Assembly: GCA_947259495.1 (NCBI GenBank)
Contig: CAMYLV010000028.1
Span: 1-37,918 of the forward strand
Length of the DNA stretch: 37,918 nucleotides
Source: an uncultured Desulfobacterales bacterium
Lineage (GTDB): Bacteria > Desulfobacterota > Desulfobacteria > Desulfobacterales > JAHEIW01
Direction of reading: 5' to 3'
Part shown: positions 13,647 through 22,065 of the stretch, piece by piece
Numbering within the stretch: the stretch's first letter is position 1
How the letters are laid out: every line of letters begins with the position of its first letter
Translations under genes and position numbers: made by a program
The notes under the pieces: model-generated
Told to the model about the DNA's origin: nothing
Database searches by the model: none
What the model saw: only the letters and a program-made list of their open reading frames with translations

Positions 13647-16600
13647 ATGACCCTGATGCCTAAACGCCGCAAAATATGGGCTACACTCATCGGCCTGGCA
13701 GCCGTTTTTTTGTGCGTGTTGATAATTCTTCTGGCCGTTACGCCCCAGCTGATTAAACTGGAGACCGTTAAGCAGGAAGTCAAACGTCTGTATGCCAGGG
13801 ATTTAGGGGGAAAAATTGAATACCAGCGTCTCAATATGGCTTTTTTCCCGCGCCCGCACGTCGTTATATCCGACGTCAGTTTTACCATTCCCGACAAGGT
13901 CCAGGGCACAGTGGATAGGCTTAAGGTCTATCCGAAAATCCTGCCGCTGTTCACCGGTGATCTTGAAATTAGCTTTATCCATTCACGAACCCCGGATATT
14001 ACCATTCAATATCCGGAAGCGTTAAAAGAGGAACAAACTGCCCGCAGGCCTTTTTCGTTGGAGACTCCCGGCGACTGGTTAAAATCGATAGTTCAATCAA
14101 TACCGGAATTTAAGATCCCAGGCATTACCATAACCGTCCGAAACGGCCGGATTCGTTTTTTTAGAGGTCAGCAACGTTTTTTAGGGCTTCAGGGTGTGAC
14201 CGGCAAGATAAAACATAAAGGCGCAACTATTGAATTTTCCGCTCAATGCCAGTCGAACTTCTGGGAGAACATCACCATCAAAGGCCAGTACACAGAACCG
14301 GGCTTTAAGTTTAACAGCCAGATTAAATTAAATCAGTTTCGGCCGCATGCTGTGGTTGAATATTTAGTTTCCGAATCCAGCCTGAAGTTGACAAATGCCC
14401 GGGCAAACCTGACAGTGGACTTGAAAACCGATGGCCCCGATCATCTTGAGGCAGATGTTCAAGGCTCAATACCGTATATGTATTGGCGGCGCGCGAATAA
14501 AGAGCTGAAGATAAACGACACCCGTCTGCAGGCCAATTTTCAATTCGATGAGGACAACCTATCGCTGAACCTTTTGCAGCTAGATTTAACAGACCCGCAG
14601 TTGAGCCTGGCGGGCAGGCTCGACATCGATCCCCGGCAGCCTCGCATCCAACTTGAGCTTGAAGGCCGGCGGATCAATGTGGCAACAGCTCAAAAAATCG
14701 CGCTGGCATTAACCGATAATTCCGATACCGTATCCGATATCTTTAACATATTGCATGACGGTGATATTCAGCGAATCACCCTTAAAACCCAGGCTCCGGA
14801 TTGGACTCAACTGGCTGACAAAAAAAAATTGGTGATCCGGGGAAACCTCGCGGGTGGCAAAATTTCTATCCCGGTGGGCTCACTTGAGCTGGAAAATGTG
14901 CGGGGTGATGCAACCGTGGCAAACGGCATCCTGATAGGTGAAAATGTCGAAGCGCAAATGGGAAATTCGTTTGCGACAAAAGGAAAGCTGTCCATATCCC
15001 TGACGGAAGATAGCGCCCCATTTCATGTTGAAGGACTCATCCAGGCTGATCTGTCACAGCTGCCCCCTGTTTTGACCAATTTGATTAAAAATAAAAAATT
15101 CCAAAAGGAGCTGAAGTTTTTAGAAAAATTTGAGGGCAGCGCCATCGGTATGCTGGTTATTGGTGAGGATTTACGCGACATCAATGTCAAAGTCATGGCT
15201 TCTGACTTCACTGTAAATGCAGTTTATCAGCGAATCCCTTATCCGGTAATGATTAAAGGCGGCAGTTTCGTTTTAGACGGCGCGCAAATGGCATTGACAA
15301 ACTGCGATGTCCGCTTTGGAAAATCCAGCTTATCCAGCCTGTCAACCCGATTTGGGTGGCAAAAGTCGCCCATTCTGGAAGCATCTTCATCATCTGGCCA
15401 GATTGATTTGGCCCAATTGCATGCATGGATAGTGCAACACCCATCATTTGAAAATGACCTGAGAAAGATTGAGGCGATCGACGGTATCGTCTCTTTGCAA
15501 AACCTCAACCTGAAGGGGCCGCCTTTGAAACCCACCCGGTGGGAGGTGAAAACCAATGGTGTGATACAAAACCTCGTGCTGAGTTCGGCGCTGCTGCCCG
15601 GTCAGTTGAAGATCGCCCGGGGACGATTTAGTTGTGAAAAGAGCCAGCTGAAAATAAACAAACTGAACGCCCAGGTGGGTCAATCTTTATTTTCAGGCCT
15701 GAGCGTCGGACTCAATTGGGGCAAAGCGGCGTCTTTGACCGCAAACGCCGGTACAAGCGTGGTTAACCTGGATGAAGTTTATGCCTGGCTGCAATCCCAT
15801 CAGACCTTGAAACGACACGTCAGGGAAGTGCCCGTCTTAAATGGAACACTGGCATTTACGAATTTGAAATTTGAAGGCCCCATCAGCGCCAAATCGAATC
15901 AAAAATTGAACCTTAGCGGTGCCATTGAAAAATGGCATATCCGCTCAACGAAATTTCCGACCGATATAGAGTTAAGTGGTGGCGATTTGTTTTGGCGCCG
16001 CACGCGAGTCGACCTGCAGGCAACCAACGCCAGATTCGGCGCATCAACGATTAACCGACTATCTTTAGGCAAACAATGGGGCAAGCTTTCCTTATTTGAA
16101 CTCAAGGCCGATTCCGCAGATATTAACATCGCAGAACTCTATCCCTGGCTTGTATCTTTTAAAACGCTGGACAAGATGTTCACGGGTTACGAAGCCACCC
16201 AGGGCAAATTGGCGCTCACCGCTTTAGATTTTAAAGGGCCGATTGGCGCCGGCCAGGCCTGGCGATTTCAGCTCGCCGGCGACATAATGGGCCTGGATCT
16301 GGAGTCAGATTTTTTCAAAGCGCCCGTTCGCATCAAAACAGCCGATTTTGTTGCCAAGGATATCCCCGGAGCTGCGGACGTGAACGGTCGTATCGATCTG
16401 AGCGCAGCGCAAATCGAATGGGAAGATAGTCAGATTAATCTTCAGGGCGGTGCCGTTTTTTCTGAAGATGAATTATCTCTTGATATACAGCTGACGGCCG
16501 ATCGGTTGAACTGGGAACAAATTGACCAGATAACCAGCGTCGAGAAGGCGACAGCGCCCGGCGAAAAGATGGAACTACTGGGCGATTTGAAGGTTGAACT

Positions 16601-17450
16601 AGAAAATTTTACATATGATAGTTTTACCTGGCGCCCGGTTCACGCCGACATTTCCTTTAACAAAACCGATACCCGCATTGTCATTCGCAAGGCGGACATC
16701 TGTGACATCCAGTTCCCCGGCATTTTTACGGTTTCCGGAGATACGTTTGAGCTTAATTTTAATCCGGTTGCAAAAGATCAAGACCTGGACACAAGTATTG
16801 CCTGTCTGTTCGACAAACAGCGTTGGATGGCGGGCAGCTTTAATCTAGACGGGGTACTCATGGCCAAGACCCGACCCAGTGAATTTCCCAAATCTCTGAC
16901 CGGCAATCTGGCATTCAACTCCGCTGAGGGCCGAATTTATCGCTTCGGCATGCTGGCCAAAATATTTGCATTGCTGAATGTCACCGAAATCTACAGGGGC
17001 GAAGTTCCTGATCTGAAAGGCGAAGGCTTTGCCTATAATTTGATTACGGCAAACGGCGTATTTGAAGACGGCAAGCTGATTATCACCGAGACCTTCATCG
17101 ACAGCCCGTCCATGGGAATCGCCATTGAAGGGGATATCGATTTGAGCAAGAATAAGGTCGATCTTATCGTGCTGGTCGCCCCGTTTAAAACCGTCGATCG
17201 TATTGTCAAGATCATCCCTCTGGTCGGCAACATATTGGGGGGCAATCTGATTTCGATTCCATTCAGGGCAATTGGCGATTTAGGGGATCCGGATGTCATA
17301 CCGCTGTCACCAACCGCGGTGGGCTCCGGCCTGCTCGGCATATTGGAAAGAACACTCAAACTGCCGATCACCATCATCCAGCCGGTTCTTCCCGGTTCAA
17401 AAGACAAACCGGGGGCAAAAGATAAAAAGCCGCCCCATCCATCGCCTTAA
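13647..17450 (+). CDS. AsmA/YhdP-like envelope protein, 1267 residues
   Basis: One N-terminal membrane anchor (about 12-34) followed by a very long periplasmic part of beta-rich sequence, then a C-terminal AsmA_2-type region (about 1085-1235: GRIYRFGMLAKIFALLNV, later GDIDLSKNKVDLIVLVAPF and a hydrophobic GNILGG stretch). Its length is almost that of E. coli YhdP (about 1266). YhdP, TamB and YdbH are proposed to bridge the inner and outer membranes and carry phospholipid along a hydrophobic groove; this protein probably does likewise. The middle shows a clear repeat of about 120 residues: segments starting near 15048, 15405, 15765 and 16125 share a D/N-L-x-x-L-x-x-W/L opening and a later LxLxxLxxkGP. 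The start lacks a good ribosome site; ATG 13656 is an alternative. The gene is monocistronic, with 105 bp to the next gene. Confidence 0.85.
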   Translation: MTLMPKRRKIWATLIGLAAVFLCVLIILLAVTPQLIKLETVKQEVKRLYARDLGGKIEYQRLNMAFFPRPHVVISDVSFTIPDKVQGTVDRLKVYPKILPLFTGDLEISFIHSRTPDITIQYPEALKEEQTARRPFSLETPGDWLKSIVQSIPEFKIPGITITVRNGRIRFFRGQQRFLGLQGVTGKIKHKGATIEFSAQCQSNFWENITIKGQYTEPGFKFNSQIKLNQFRPHAVVEYLVSESSLKLTNARANLTVDLKTDGPDHLEADVQGSIPYMYWRRANKELKINDTRLQANFQFDEDNLSLNLLQLDLTDPQLSLAGRLDIDPRQPRIQLELEGRRINVATAQKIALALTDNSDTVSDIFNILHDGDIQRITLKTQAPDWTQLADKKKLVIRGNLAGGKISIPVGSLELENVRGDATVANGILIGENVEAQMGNSFATKGKLSISLTEDSAPFHVEGLIQADLSQLPPVLTNLIKNKKFQKELKFLEKFEGSAIGMLVIGEDLRDINVKVMASDFTVNAVYQRIPYPVMIKGGSFVLDGAQMALTNCDVRFGKSSLSSLSTRFGWQKSPILEASSSSGQIDLAQLHAWIVQHPSFENDLRKIEAIDGIVSLQNLNLKGPPLKPTRWEVKTNGVIQNLVLSSALLPGQLKIARGRFSCEKSQLKINKLNAQVGQSLFSGLSVGLNWGKAASLTANAGTSVVNLDEVYAWLQSHQTLKRHVREVPVLNGTLAFTNLKFEGPISAKSNQKLNLSGAIEKWHIRSTKFPTDIELSGGDLFWRRTRVDLQATNARFGASTINRLSLGKQWGKLSLFELKADSADINIAELYPWLVSFKTLDKMFTGYEATQGKLALTALDFKGPIGAGQAWRFQLAGDIMGLDLESDFFKAPVRIKTADFVAKDIPGAADVNGRIDLSAAQIEWEDSQINLQGGAVFSEDELSLDIQLTADRLNWEQIDQITSVEKATAPGEKMELLGDLKVELENFTYDSFTWRPVHADISFNKTDTRIVIRKADICDIQFPGIFTVSGDTFELNFNPVAKDQDLDTSIACLFDKQRWMAGSFNLDGVLMAKTRPSEFPKSLTGNLAFNSAEGRIYRFGMLAKIFALLNVTEIYRGEVPDLKGEGFAYNLITANGVFEDGKLIITETFIDSPSMGIAIEGDIDLSKNKVDLIVLVAPFKTVDRIVKIIPLVGNILGGNLISIPFRAIGDLGDPDVIPLSPTAVGSGLLGILERTLKLPITIIQPVLPGSKDKPGAKDKKPPHPSP

Positions 17451-17555
17451 AAGGAATGCCGACTTCTCTTGACTTTTTCAGCTACCATACTCATGTTTAT
17501 TCGCATAATGACCGCCATTCTACTTTTTTGAAACCCACGTAAAAGGAGATGAACA

Positions 17556-17777
17556 ATGGCTTATACATGTAAAAATTGTGGAGCGCTAGCTGACGCACCG
17601 GGCCACCTGTGCAATCCGTGTGGCGATAAGGCCAAATGCAGCTTCTGTGGCGAAACCGAAACGAATCACACCCACCAGTGCAAAGACAAGCTGGCAGCAA
17701 TGAAATTCGTATGCGGCGGTTGCGGACGTGTGGCAATGGAGCAGGAACATCTTTGCAAGCCGACGCCAATTGCATAG
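17556..17777 (+). CDS. Small triple zinc-knuckle protein (three CX2CX8HXC units)
   Basis: 73 residues with a strong AAAGGAGA ribosome site before the ATG. The sequence is three copies of C-x2-C-x8-H-x-C: Cys5/Cys8/His17/Cys19, Cys28/Cys31/His40/Cys42 and Cys53/Cys56/His65/Cys67, with identical inner spacing. Each unit should bind one zinc (CCHC). An extra Cys22 lies between units 1 and 2. There is no signal peptide, so it is probably cytoplasmic. I do not recognise a named family with a known function; nucleic-acid binding, metal storage or protein contact are all possible. A good terminator follows within 20 bases of the stop, so it forms its own short transcript. Confidence 0.88.
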   Translation: MAYTCKNCGALADAPGHLCNPCGDKAKCSFCGETETNHTHQCKDKLAAMKFVCGGCGRVAMEQEHLCKPTPIA

Positions 17778-17795
17778 ACCCAAAAAAATTAAAAG

Positions 17796-17823
17796 GGCGG
17801 CTGAAGCAGGTCGTCTTTTTTTT
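17796..17823 (+). terminator. Intrinsic terminator after the zinc-knuckle gene
   Basis: GGCGGC (17796-17801) pairs with GTCGTC (17810-17815) through G-C and G-U pairs, an 8-base loop, then eight T. The preceding A-run can extend the stem. It lies 18 bases after the stop codon. Confidence 0.7.
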
Positions 17824-17883
17824 ATTGTAAAATCGAAAATTCTAACCCATAGATAGACTTATCAAGGAAATGGCAGCACTTTC

Positions 17884-19044
17884 ATGCACGCAAAACCCCC
17901 CACATTTGAACAGGGCCCCATCCGACCGCCCAATGAAGCCCGCAGCCTGCTGCTGCGTTTGACGCGTAACTGCCCCTGGAACCAGTGTCTGTTCTGCCCG
18001 GTATACAAGCGTAACAAATTTTCCCTACGAACAGTCGATGAAATCAAAGAGGATATTCTCTCTGCGAAGCAGGTGGCCGATGACATCAAAGCGCTTTCAT
18101 GGAAACTGGGACACAACGGAGCTGTCAATGATGCGGTCATCAGCACCATCTTCAATCAGACCGACACCACCACCCAATACCGCAGCATTGCTGCCTGGCT
18201 GTATTACCAGACGGATGCCTGTTTTTTGCAGGATGCCGATAATCTGATCATGCCCACAAAAGATCTGGTGGCGGTTTTGCAGTTTTTAAAAGCGCAATTT
18301 CCGGAAATCAAACGCGTGACCACCTATTCCCGATCCAGAACCGTTATCCGCAAATCAGTTGATGCATTAAAGCAAATCCGCGAAGCCGGCCTGGACCGCG
18401 TTCATATCGGGCTGGAGAGCGGATATGATCCGTTGCTGAAGCTGATGAAAAAAGGCGTCACCGGGGCGCAGCATATTGAAGCCGGAAAGCGGCTAATGGC
18501 AGCCGGTGTGGAAGTATCCGAATATGTTATGCCAGGCCTGGGTGGCCAGGAAATGTGGCGCGACCATGCCATCGAAACCGCCAAGGTGCTCAATCAAATC
18601 AATCCTCATTTTATCCGGCTTCGCAGCCTCCGGGTGCCGGACCACGTACCGCTGCACAAACGGCTGGAAGATGGAAGCTTTACGATGCAAACCGATGATA
18701 AGTTGGCCGAAGAAATTGGGCTATTCATCCAAACCCTCGACGGCATTACCAGTACCGTAACCAGTGATCATATCATGAATCTGCTGGAAGAGGCCAGTGG
18801 CACTCTGCCGGATGATAAGGAAAAAATATTGGCTGTCATTCAATCCTACCAGGATCTATCGGAAAGCGACCGACTGATTTATCGCGCCGGCCGCCGCGGC
18901 GGTGCCTATCGCTCAACCGATGACTTAAAGCGCGATCCGGCAACCTATCAAAAAATCAAAAACCTGATTCAAACGGTTGAGCAAGACGAAGGCCCGCAGG
19001 GCGTTGAAAAAATGATTTCTGAAATGGGCGACCGCTATATCTGA
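17884..19044 (+). CDS. Radical SAM protein with CX4CX2C motif
   Basis: 386 residues. The cluster motif is NCPWNQCLFCPVYK: Cys30, Cys35 and Cys38, with four residues between the first two cysteines rather than the usual three. The rest fits a radical SAM barrel (Elp3/HemN-like layout): RVTTYSRSRTV, LDRVHIGLESGYDPLLKLMKKG (SAM-contact region) and the VMPGLGG strand. There is no B12 or TRAM domain. From memory, related deltaproteobacterial proteins share the RNCPWN-x-C-x-FC form, so the spacing is probably a family trait and not a mutation. The reaction is unknown. The start has AAGGAA about 14 bases upstream, not ideal. It is preceded by a terminator and followed by fabH in the same direction. 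Confidence 0.85.
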   Translation: MHAKPPTFEQGPIRPPNEARSLLLRLTRNCPWNQCLFCPVYKRNKFSLRTVDEIKEDILSAKQVADDIKALSWKLGHNGAVNDAVISTIFNQTDTTTQYRSIAAWLYYQTDACFLQDADNLIMPTKDLVAVLQFLKAQFPEIKRVTTYSRSRTVIRKSVDALKQIREAGLDRVHIGLESGYDPLLKLMKKGVTGAQHIEAGKRLMAAGVEVSEYVMPGLGGQEMWRDHAIETAKVLNQINPHFIRLRSLRVPDHVPLHKRLEDGSFTMQTDDKLAEEIGLFIQTLDGITSTVTSDHIMNLLEEASGTLPDDKEKILAVIQSYQDLSESDRLIYRAGRRGGAYRSTDDLKRDPATYQKIKNLIQTVEQDEGPQGVEKMISEMGDRYI

Positions 19045-19217
19045 CAGGGTATAAATTTCCAAAATTTAGTGCCAAATAGATACCGAACTGTGGAGGCAGG
19101 TATTTTTCTTTAATGGGTCGCTGATGATTCATCCCGCTTTAGACGATGGTTCGGCAGAACAACTCGCCGACCTGTTATCTAACTGACAGCGAATCCTTAT
19201 TTCTGGAGAGCTTAAAG

Positions 19218-20207
19218 GTGGACTCAATTCGCATTCTGGGAACCGGCTCGCATGTCCCGCCGAAACGGCTGACGAATCTTGATCTGGGAAAAATAGGGCT
19301 GGATACCACCGATGAATGGATCCGCAAGCGCACCGGTGTGGGGGAAAGAAGAATAGCAGACTCGGATGTCACGGCAGCCGATCTGGGGTGCGCGGCCTCA
19401 CAGAAAGCCCTGGAAGCCGCCGGCCTGACTGCCAAAGACATCGACTTAATTATCATGGCCACGATTACGCCGGATACATGCTGTCCGTCGGCTGCAAACT
19501 GGCTGCAAGCCAAACTGGACGCCCCCCAGGCGGTGACCTTTGATGTTACAGCAGCCTGTTCCGGCTTTATTTTCGGCTTAAATATTGCCGAACAATACCT
19601 GAAAAACAAAACCTACCAAAGGGTCCTGGTGGTAGCCTCTGAAATCATGACCCGAACCCTCAATTGGAAAGATCGATCGACCTGCATTCTGTGGGGCGAC
19701 GGCTCCGGCGCAGCCATACTGAGCCTGGGAGCGGACGGTCCCCAGATTCTTTCCACCCACATACACACCGATGGTGCCAGCGGTCAGAATCTACTGCTGC
19801 CCGGCGGCGGTTCAAAAACCACGCCGATTTCTCATGAAAGTGTCGATCAGGGCCTGCACACCCTCAACATGATCGAAGCCAGTTTGAGCTTTCGCGTGGC
19901 CGTGCGGCATTTTATCGGCGCCATAAATGAAGCCCTTGAATTCAACAACTTAAATGTTGATGACGTCAACTGGTTTATTCCCCATCAAGCCAATAACCGC
20001 ATGTTTCAAAATATTGCCAAATCGTTAAAGATCCCCTTTGAACGCTTTTATCTGACATTGCAAAAATATGGCAATATCTCTTCGGCCTCCTGTGCGATTT
20101 CCCTGGATGAAGCTATCCGCGACGGCAGCATCCAGGCTGACGATTTAATTTGTTTGCCGGTTTTCGGCGGCGGGTTGACCTGGGGCAGTGCGCTGATCCG
20201 GTGGTAG
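19218..20207 (+). CDS. fabH: 3-oxoacyl-ACP synthase III (FabH / KAS III)
   Basis: 329 residues from GTG 19218, chosen because GGAG lies 9 bases upstream and the family's IRILGTGSHVPP strand begins directly after it; an ATG at 19146 would add 24 residues without homology. The catalytic triad is intact: Cys114 in DVTAACSGF, His256 in IPHQANNRM and Asn286 in YGNISSAS. DEWIRKRTGVGERR is the typical CoA/dimer region. The enzyme condenses acetyl-CoA (or another short acyl-CoA) with malonyl-ACP to start fatty acid synthesis, or does similar chemistry in a side pathway. No other fab gene is nearby. It ends 8 bp from the stop of murJ on the other strand. Confidence 0.93.
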   Translation: MDSIRILGTGSHVPPKRLTNLDLGKIGLDTTDEWIRKRTGVGERRIADSDVTAADLGCAASQKALEAAGLTAKDIDLIIMATITPDTCCPSAANWLQAKLDAPQAVTFDVTAACSGFIFGLNIAEQYLKNKTYQRVLVVASEIMTRTLNWKDRSTCILWGDGSGAAILSLGADGPQILSTHIHTDGASGQNLLLPGGGSKTTPISHESVDQGLHTLNMIEASLSFRVAVRHFIGAINEALEFNNLNVDDVNWFIPHQANNRMFQNIAKSLKIPFERFYLTLQKYGNISSASCAISLDEAIRDGSIQADDLICLPVFGGGLTWGSALIRW

Positions 20208-20215
20208 TTTTTTGG

Positions 20216-21787
20216 TCATGTGCGTTTCCAAAGTCGGTTGATCACCTCACGGATTTCTTTGATGCGAAAAACATAGCCGGCCAACAGCATGAGGGCGGCA
20301 AAAACAATGCCGGTTATCAGCACAATCCGTAAACTGCCGCCAAATGTTGCGGTAGCCATTTCGCTGAAGACCGTTAATTTAAATCCGACCAAAACAAGCC
20401 CCAGTATGGCACTCACAAAAATGATCTTCAGGTAAGCTCGATACACATCTTTGCTTCCGGTGTTTTGAGTGCGTTTGTTCCAAAAAACATATAAAATAAA
20501 CACCTGAAAAATGGCCGACAGCGACGCTGCCAGCGCAACACCCCGGGTACCGAGCACCTTTAGACCCACCAGATACAGCGGAACACTCAAGCCGACCGCC
20601 AGGGTTCCATAAATTGCCGGAAAAAGTGTGTCCTGCATGGCATAATACGCTCTGGGCACAATGGTATTCGCTGCAAATGCGAAAGCGCCCACTAAAAAAA
20701 AGATGAGAACTAAAGATGCCTCGCCGGTGGCGGTGGCATCAAATTTACCCCGCTGAAAAAGCATTAAAATTATCTCATGCCGCAGCACCATCAACAGCAT
20801 CGATAAAGGAATGACCAGAGACAGATAGCGTAACGAGTCATTCAGCAATCGGTTCAGCGCTTCCAATTTATTCTCGGCAACCAAGCGGGCCATAAATGGA
20901 TAGGATGCAACACCAACGGCCTGACCAAAAAATGCAACCAAAAGGAGCATGGTCCGCAAACTGTATTCCAAATCTGCGATGCTGCCCGGGGGCAGGTAGC
21001 TGCCAAAAAATTTCATGAAAATTTCCATGGAAAAAAACAGGGTCAGTCCGAGCATCAACGGCAGGGTAAGCTTGATGTATTTCTTCAAATCCGGATGGCT
21101 GATATCAAAAATGGGGGCGTATCGCAAACCCACCATTTTAGCCCCCCAGAACTGAAGCGCAAAATTGCCGACAAACGCACCTGCCAGCACGCCCCAGGAA
21201 AAACCTTCCATCCCAATTTGAGGCCCCAGCAGAAGACCACCGGAAATAATGCCCAGGTTATAGATTACCGGCGCCAGCGCTGGTATTAAAAACTTCTCTT
21301 TGGCGAATTGAACGGCCATAAAAAGACCGCCGCCGAAGAAAAAAAATTGTGCGGGCAAAATAATCCGGGTCATTCTGATAACTTCCAGCCGAAAGCTCGG
21401 TTCCGTTCGTCCGCGAGCAATCAGGGCGACGATGTCCGGTGCAAAAAGGACCCCGATCACAATCAATAAAAGCAGAAGGATTCCAAAGCTGCTGAAAATA
21501 ATCGAAAAAACTTTCCAGCCCTCAGCTTCCCGATTTGCTGCAATGTAACGGGAAAAAATCGGAATAAAGGTAATCGAAAGAAAGCCGCTGGCCACAATGT
21601 GATTTAATATTTCAGGAATGACAAATGCCACCTGATAGGCATCGACTTCAGCGCTGCGGCCGCCGATATAGGCGATAACCATCAGCCTGAAAAACCCGGC
21701 CAGACGGCTTAAAAAAACAGAGGCCATCATGATAAGCGCGGCAATTCCGAATTTTTTATAGATTGCAGGTGACATCCCGATCGCCAT
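20216..21787 (-). CDS. murJ: MurJ lipid II flippase
   Basis: 523 residues from ATG 21787; an in-frame GTG at 21802 and ATG at 21775 are alternatives, none with a clear ribosome site. MurJ/MviN family of the MOP superfamily, with about 14 membrane helices. Visible family signatures: ASVFLSRLAGFFRLMVIAY near the N-terminus, AYQVAFVIPEILN, FIPIFSRY, and later the FQRGKFDATAT loop followed by PRAYYAMQDTLFP. It moves lipid-linked peptidoglycan precursor across the inner membrane. Helix content and length agree with the family. It stands divergent to the phosphatidyltransferase gene and converges with fabH. Confidence 0.92.
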   Translation of the reverse strand: MAIGMSPAIYKKFGIAALIMMASVFLSRLAGFFRLMVIAYIGGRSAEVDAYQVAFVIPEILNHIVASGFLSITFIPIFSRYIAANREAEGWKVFSIIFSSFGILLLLLIVIGVLFAPDIVALIARGRTEPSFRLEVIRMTRIILPAQFFFFGGGLFMAVQFAKEKFLIPALAPVIYNLGIISGGLLLGPQIGMEGFSWGVLAGAFVGNFALQFWGAKMVGLRYAPIFDISHPDLKKYIKLTLPLMLGLTLFFSMEIFMKFFGSYLPPGSIADLEYSLRTMLLLVAFFGQAVGVASYPFMARLVAENKLEALNRLLNDSLRYLSLVIPLSMLLMVLRHEIILMLFQRGKFDATATGEASLVLIFFLVGAFAFAANTIVPRAYYAMQDTLFPAIYGTLAVGLSVPLYLVGLKVLGTRGVALAASLSAIFQVFILYVFWNKRTQNTGSKDVYRAYLKIIFVSAILGLVLVGFKLTVFSEMATATFGGSLRIVLITGIVFAALMLLAGYVFRIKEIREVINRLWKRT

Positions 21788-22065
21788 TTTGACATGTACC
21801 ACTATAGATCTTACCGCAGAGGTTCAGATGGCTTTATCAGAAAGCATCACAGAAGGCAAAACATCATCTGTCCCTGTTGCGCTCGATGTCAATTTCGTCA
21901 AGGCGGCCTGATGAAAATTAAGGGCTTGCTTTTCAGGACATTTGACCCAATATTTTTAGCAGCGCCAAGACCGGGCACAAAGATCGGCCGGCTTTTCGGT
22001 TTGATCGCTGCAGAAAAGGCCAATTCTTGACAGGTTCTGGTAGATCTTTTAAGATTAAAATCGTC
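21788..22065. other. Spacer between murJ and the phosphatidyltransferase gene; two tiny frames
   Basis: On the plus strand an ATG at 21828 with AGAGG upstream opens a 27-codon frame ending at 21911. Its TGA overlaps an ATG at 21911 that opens a 39-codon frame ending at 22030. The second stop overlaps a TTG that could start the next gene. The chain looks like translational coupling or a leader, but neither peptide is recognisable. Otherwise this holds the divergent promoters. Confidence 0.25.
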
